Shown: piece after piece, positions 7,205 to 9,283 of the stretch
How the letters are laid out: every line of letters begins with the position of its first letter
Position numbering within the stretch: position 1 is the stretch's first letter
NCBI GenBank assembly: GCA_944372275.1
Contig: CALVYO010000049.1
Coordinates: forward strand, 1 to 9,283
DNA length: 9,283 bases
Direction of reading: 5' to 3'
From: an uncultured Bacilli bacterium
Lineage (GTDB): Bacteria; Bacillota_I; Bacilli_A; RF39; UBA660
Translations under genes and position numbers: made by a program
Notes under the pieces: generated by a model
Databases searched by the model: none
What the model was told of the DNA's origin: nothing
What the model saw: only the letters and a program-made list of their open reading frames with translations

Positions 7205-8038
7205 ATGTCACAAAAAAGTTATAATAACAGACCTACTTTATATTTAATTGCTACCCCTATTGGTAATATGGAAGATATTACTTCTCGGGCTATTAATGTA
7301 TTAAATAAAGTATCGGTTATATTTTCCGAAGATACGAGAGTAACTAATCAATTACTAAGTTATTATAATATTAAAAATAAATTGATATCTTCACATCAAT
7401 ATAATGAAAAAGAAAATATTGATAAATTATTAAAATATTTAAATGATGGACAAGATGTTGGTTTAGTAACTGATCGAGGTACGCCAATTATAAGTGATCC
7501 AGGCTATTATTTAGCGCAAGCAGCAATTAATAATAATTATAATGTTGTATCAATACCGGGGGCTACGGCTTTTGTATCAGCTTTGATAACTTCTAATATC
7601 GAAGCACAACCTTTTACTTTTATTGGATTTTTAAATAGTAAACAAAGTAAAAGAAGAAAAGAATTAGAAGACTTAAAAAATCATAAATATACTTTAATAT
7701 TTTATGAATCGCCTCATCGATTAATTGATACTTTAAATGATATGTTAAAAATAATGGGAAATAGAAATATTGCTATTTCCCGGGAAATAACAAAAAAATT
7801 TGAAGAGATATATCGAGGTACTATAAGTGATGTAATTAACGAATTAGAGGTGGTTAAAGGCGAATTTGTTATAGTTTTAGAGGGTAATAAAGATGTAAAT
7901 GATTTTAGTAATTTGTCAATCTTAGAACACGTTGATTTATATATTAAAAATGGTTACGATTCGAAAGAAGCCATAAAAAAAGTTTCTCATGAACGCAAAC
8001 TAAATAAAAATGAAGTGTATAGAGAATATCATAAGTAG
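7205..8038 (+). CDS. rsmI: 16S rRNA (cytidine-1402-2'-O)-methyltransferase RsmI
   Basis: Tetrapyrrole-methylase-fold enzyme that 2'-O-methylates C1402 in the decoding centre of 16S rRNA; RsmH (not seen here) adds the N4 methyl. It has 277 residues, as usual. Motifs: LYLIATPIGNMEDITSRA (12-29), SEDTRVTNQLL (41-51), GLVTDRGTPIISDPGY (86-101), SIPGATAFVSAL (117-128) and FYESPHRL (166-173), then SREITKKFE (192-200). Most homologues read DAGTP where this has DRGTP (R91). The ATG at 7205 has AGAGGTGA (7192-7199) five bases before it; the in-frame GTG at 7196 lies within that SD and is rejected. The SD contains the stop of the RhuM-family gene, so translation may be coupled. Three adjacent copies of the GGGAAATA word lie near the 3' part. 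Confidence 0.95.
   Translation: MSQKSYNNRPTLYLIATPIGNMEDITSRAINVLNKVSVIFSEDTRVTNQLLSYYNIKNKLISSHQYNEKENIDKLLKYLNDGQDVGLVTDRGTPIISDPGYYLAQAAINNNYNVVSIPGATAFVSALITSNIEAQPFTFIGFLNSKQSKRRKELEDLKNHKYTLIFYESPHRLIDTLNDMLKIMGNRNIAISREITKKFEEIYRGTISDVINELEVVKGEFVIVLEGNKDVNDFSNLSILEHVDLYIKNGYDSKEAIKKVSHERKLNKNEVYREYHK
7756..7789. repeat. three alternating copies of GGGAAATA, including a 16-bp palindrome
   Basis: GGGAAATAG (7756-7764), then CTATTTCCC (7773-7781) forming a perfect 9-bp inverted repeat over an 8-base spacer, then GGGAAATA (7782-7789). The last two make the perfect palindrome TATTTCCCGGGAAATA (7774-7789). It lies within rsmI codons for MGNRNIAISREI. Confidence 0.85.
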
Positions 8039-8042
8039 GTGA
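8037..8042 (+). promoter_or_regulatory. Shine-Dalgarno site that selects a TTG start for pth
   Basis: AGGTGA ends five bases before TTG 8048, the same spacing as at rsmI and the RhuM-family gene. The in-frame GTG (8039) and ATG (8042) overlap this site and cannot use it. It also overlaps the rsmI stop codon. Confidence 0.75.
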
Positions 8043-8047
8043 TGAAA

Positions 8048-8605
8048 TTGAAACTAATAGTAGGTTTGGGAAATAAAGGAAATGAATATAATAATACTCG
8101 CCATAATGTCGGATTTATGGTAGTAGATAATTATGTTAATAAAAATAATTTAACTTATAAATCTAAATTAGATGGATTATATGCAGAAACCATAATTAAT
8201 AGTGAAAAAGTAATATTTTTAAAACCACAAAATTATATTAATTTATCAGGTGATGTAATTAGTAAATATATTAAATACTTTAAAATAGATATAAATGATA
8301 TATTAATTATTCATGATGATATGGATTTAGAACTAGGAACTTTTAAAATAAGATATAAAGGTGGATCAGCTGGTCATAATGGTTTAAAAAATATTGAATC
8401 TAATTTAAAAACAAATGAATATAAAAGAATAAAAATCGGTATATCTAAAAATAATACTGATAAAATTGATTATGTTTTAGGTAAATTTAATGCTTTAGAA
8501 CTATCAAAAATAAATAAAATTATCGATATTACTTATAATATAATTGAAGATTTTGTTAGTTTATCTTTTGAAAATTTAATGAATAAATATAACGGATACA
8601 AATAA
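8048..8605 (+). CDS. pth: peptidyl-tRNA hydrolase
   Basis: Releases tRNA from peptidyl-tRNAs dropped by stalled ribosomes; essential in most bacteria. From the TTG at 8048 the protein is 185 residues and begins MKLIVGLGN, exactly the family start, whereas the upstream ATG or GTG would add residues that homologues lack. Active-site residues are present: N9 in GLGN, catalytic H19 in TRHNVGF, the Asn of KPQNYINLSG, Asp in IIHDDMDLELG and Asn in GGSAGHNGLK. GLGNKG replaces the usual GLGNPG. Neighbours rsmI and mfd match Bacillus order, although fin (yabK), which lies between pth and mfd there, is absent. The TTG start may keep expression modest. Identification is secure; start choice is well supported. 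Confidence 0.95.
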   Translation: MKLIVGLGNKGNEYNNTRHNVGFMVVDNYVNKNNLTYKSKLDGLYAETIINSEKVIFLKPQNYINLSGDVISKYIKYFKIDINDILIIHDDMDLELGTFKIRYKGGSAGHNGLKNIESNLKTNEYKRIKIGISKNNTDKIDYVLGKFNALELSKINKIIDITYNIIEDFVSLSFENLMNKYNGYK

Positions 8606-8616
8606 GTATCCTTTTT
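8594..8616 (+). terminator. weak intrinsic terminator or attenuator between pth and mfd
   Basis: GGATAC (8594-8599) pairs with GTATCC (8606-8611) over the loop AAATAA, followed at once by TTTTT. The pth TAA stop is within the loop and the T-tract abuts the mfd SD. A six-pair stem with five Ts predicts partial rather than full termination. Ribosomes finishing pth would cover the stem, so any effect may depend on translation. Confidence 0.5.
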
Positions 8617-8626
8617 GGAGGTTAAT

Positions 8627-9283
8627 ATGATATTTAATAAACTATTTAATGATTATAGTAATAACAATATTGGTGGCTTAACAGATGAATTAAAATGTAT
8701 CTATATTGCTAATAACTTTAAAGAAAATACTTTAGTTGTTTGTAATAGTCTATATGAAGCCAATAAAATGTATCAAACTTTAAAAAATTATGTGGACGAT
8801 GTCTACTTTTTTCCGATGGATGATTTTATGACTAGTGAGTTATTAGCCATATCTCCTGATTTTAAAATGACAAGATTAGAAACATTAAATAGTATCAATG
8901 ATAAATGTATTGTTGTTACTAATTTAATGGGATATTTAAGATTTTTGCCTCCCAAAGATGTATTTAAAAAAAGTTTTATCAAATTAAAAGTAAACGATGA
9001 TATTAAAGATTTAACTATTAAACTATATGATATCGGTTATGAAAAAGATACAATTATTAATAAATCTGGTGATATGGCCGTAAGAGGCTATGTAATTGAT
9101 GTCTTTCCTATTAACTATGATAACCCTATTAGAATTGAATTTTGGGGGGATACTATTGAATCAATTAGAAAATTTGATATCAATACTCAATTAACTATTG
9201 AAACAATTGATGAAGTATTAATAATACCAAATAAAGAGGATTTATCTGATATTTATGTCGATATTAATAGTTATTTAAATGGT
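8627..9283 (+). CDS. mfd: transcription-repair coupling factor Mfd (3' end cut by window)
   Basis: Mfd removes RNA polymerase stalled at DNA damage and recruits UvrA. Only the first 219 residues are present, of the more than 1,100 expected; they form the UvrB-like N-terminal module that contacts UvrA. Recognisable blocks are FFPMDDFMTSELLAISPDFKMTRL (61-84; family FPxDExxxxE and SPE), CIVVTNLMGYLRFLPP (94-109), and MAVRGYVIDVFPI (150-162), with RIEFWGDTIESIRKFD (169-184). The helicase and RNA-polymerase-binding parts lie beyond the window. The ATG has GGAGG (8617-8621) five bases upstream. The nearby hairpin and T-tract may separate mfd from the operon. No GGGAAATA copy was found in this part. 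The assignment is firm by sequence and by its place after pth. Confidence 0.94.
   Translation, partial: MIFNKLFNDYSNNNIGGLTDELKCIYIANNFKENTLVVCNSLYEANKMYQTLKNYVDDVYFFPMDDFMTSELLAISPDFKMTRLETLNSINDKCIVVTNLMGYLRFLPPKDVFKKSFIKLKVNDDIKDLTIKLYDIGYEKDTIINKSGDMAVRGYVIDVFPINYDNPIRIEFWGDTIESIRKFDINTQLTIETIDEVLIIPNKEDLSDIYVDINSYLNG

Noticed and set aside
1..9283. tRNA, rRNA, riboswitch or CRISPR array
   Set aside because: Almost all sequence is coding and the longest non-coding gap is 73 bases; no cloverleaf or regularly spaced repeats were seen.

Overview
The window is very AT-rich (about a quarter G+C by eye). It is packed with genes on the plus strand that overlap or sit a few bases apart, most behind strong AGGTGA or GGAGG Shine-Dalgarno (SD) sites. 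TGA is used as a stop (holB, in an ATGA junction with ricT), so the standard bacterial code applies. Gene order dnaX - ybaB - recR - bofA - holB - ricT - trmN6 - [two accessory genes] - rsmI - pth - mfd is the dnaX-to-mfd neighbourhood of Bacillus and relatives. The host is therefore most likely a low-GC member of Bacilli, perhaps a reduced or gut lineage near the Mollicutes. The species cannot be fixed from this sequence.

Region 1 (1-2552): dnaX lacking only its first codons, the nucleoid protein gene ybaB/ebfC and recR, all replication and recombination functions. Region 2 (2584-5235): a minimal BofA-family membrane protein, the clamp-loader delta-prime gene holB, ricT of the RNase Y regulatory complex, and the tRNA m6A methyltransferase trmN6. 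Compared with Bacillus, yaaL, tmk, yaaQ, yaaR and yabA are absent from this stretch.

Region 3 (5228-7193) is the unusual part. Where Bacillus has yazA, this window carries a Schlafen/AlbA_2 protein with a GHKL-like domain and C-terminal winged helix, then a shortened RhuM-family protein. The second gene has its own candidate promoter with an AT-only palindrome across the -10. This looks like an accessory, possibly defence-related pair lodged inside a housekeeping operon. Region 4 (7205-9283) returns to core genes: rsmI (16S rRNA 2'-O-methylation), pth (with a TTG start) and the first 219 codons of mfd, preceded by a small hairpin with a T-tract over the pth stop codon.

The strongest unexplained signal is a word, not a gene. 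The octamer GGGAAATA (or TATTTCCC) occurs 13 times by eye, 10 on the plus strand, in several reading frames. It includes a perfect 16-bp palindrome, TATTTCCCGGGAAATA, in rsmI. Base composition predicts well under one copy. It accounts for four of the five CGG arginine codons I noticed, so it looks like a DNA-level motif, for example a recombination, segregation-polarity, uptake or protein-binding word.
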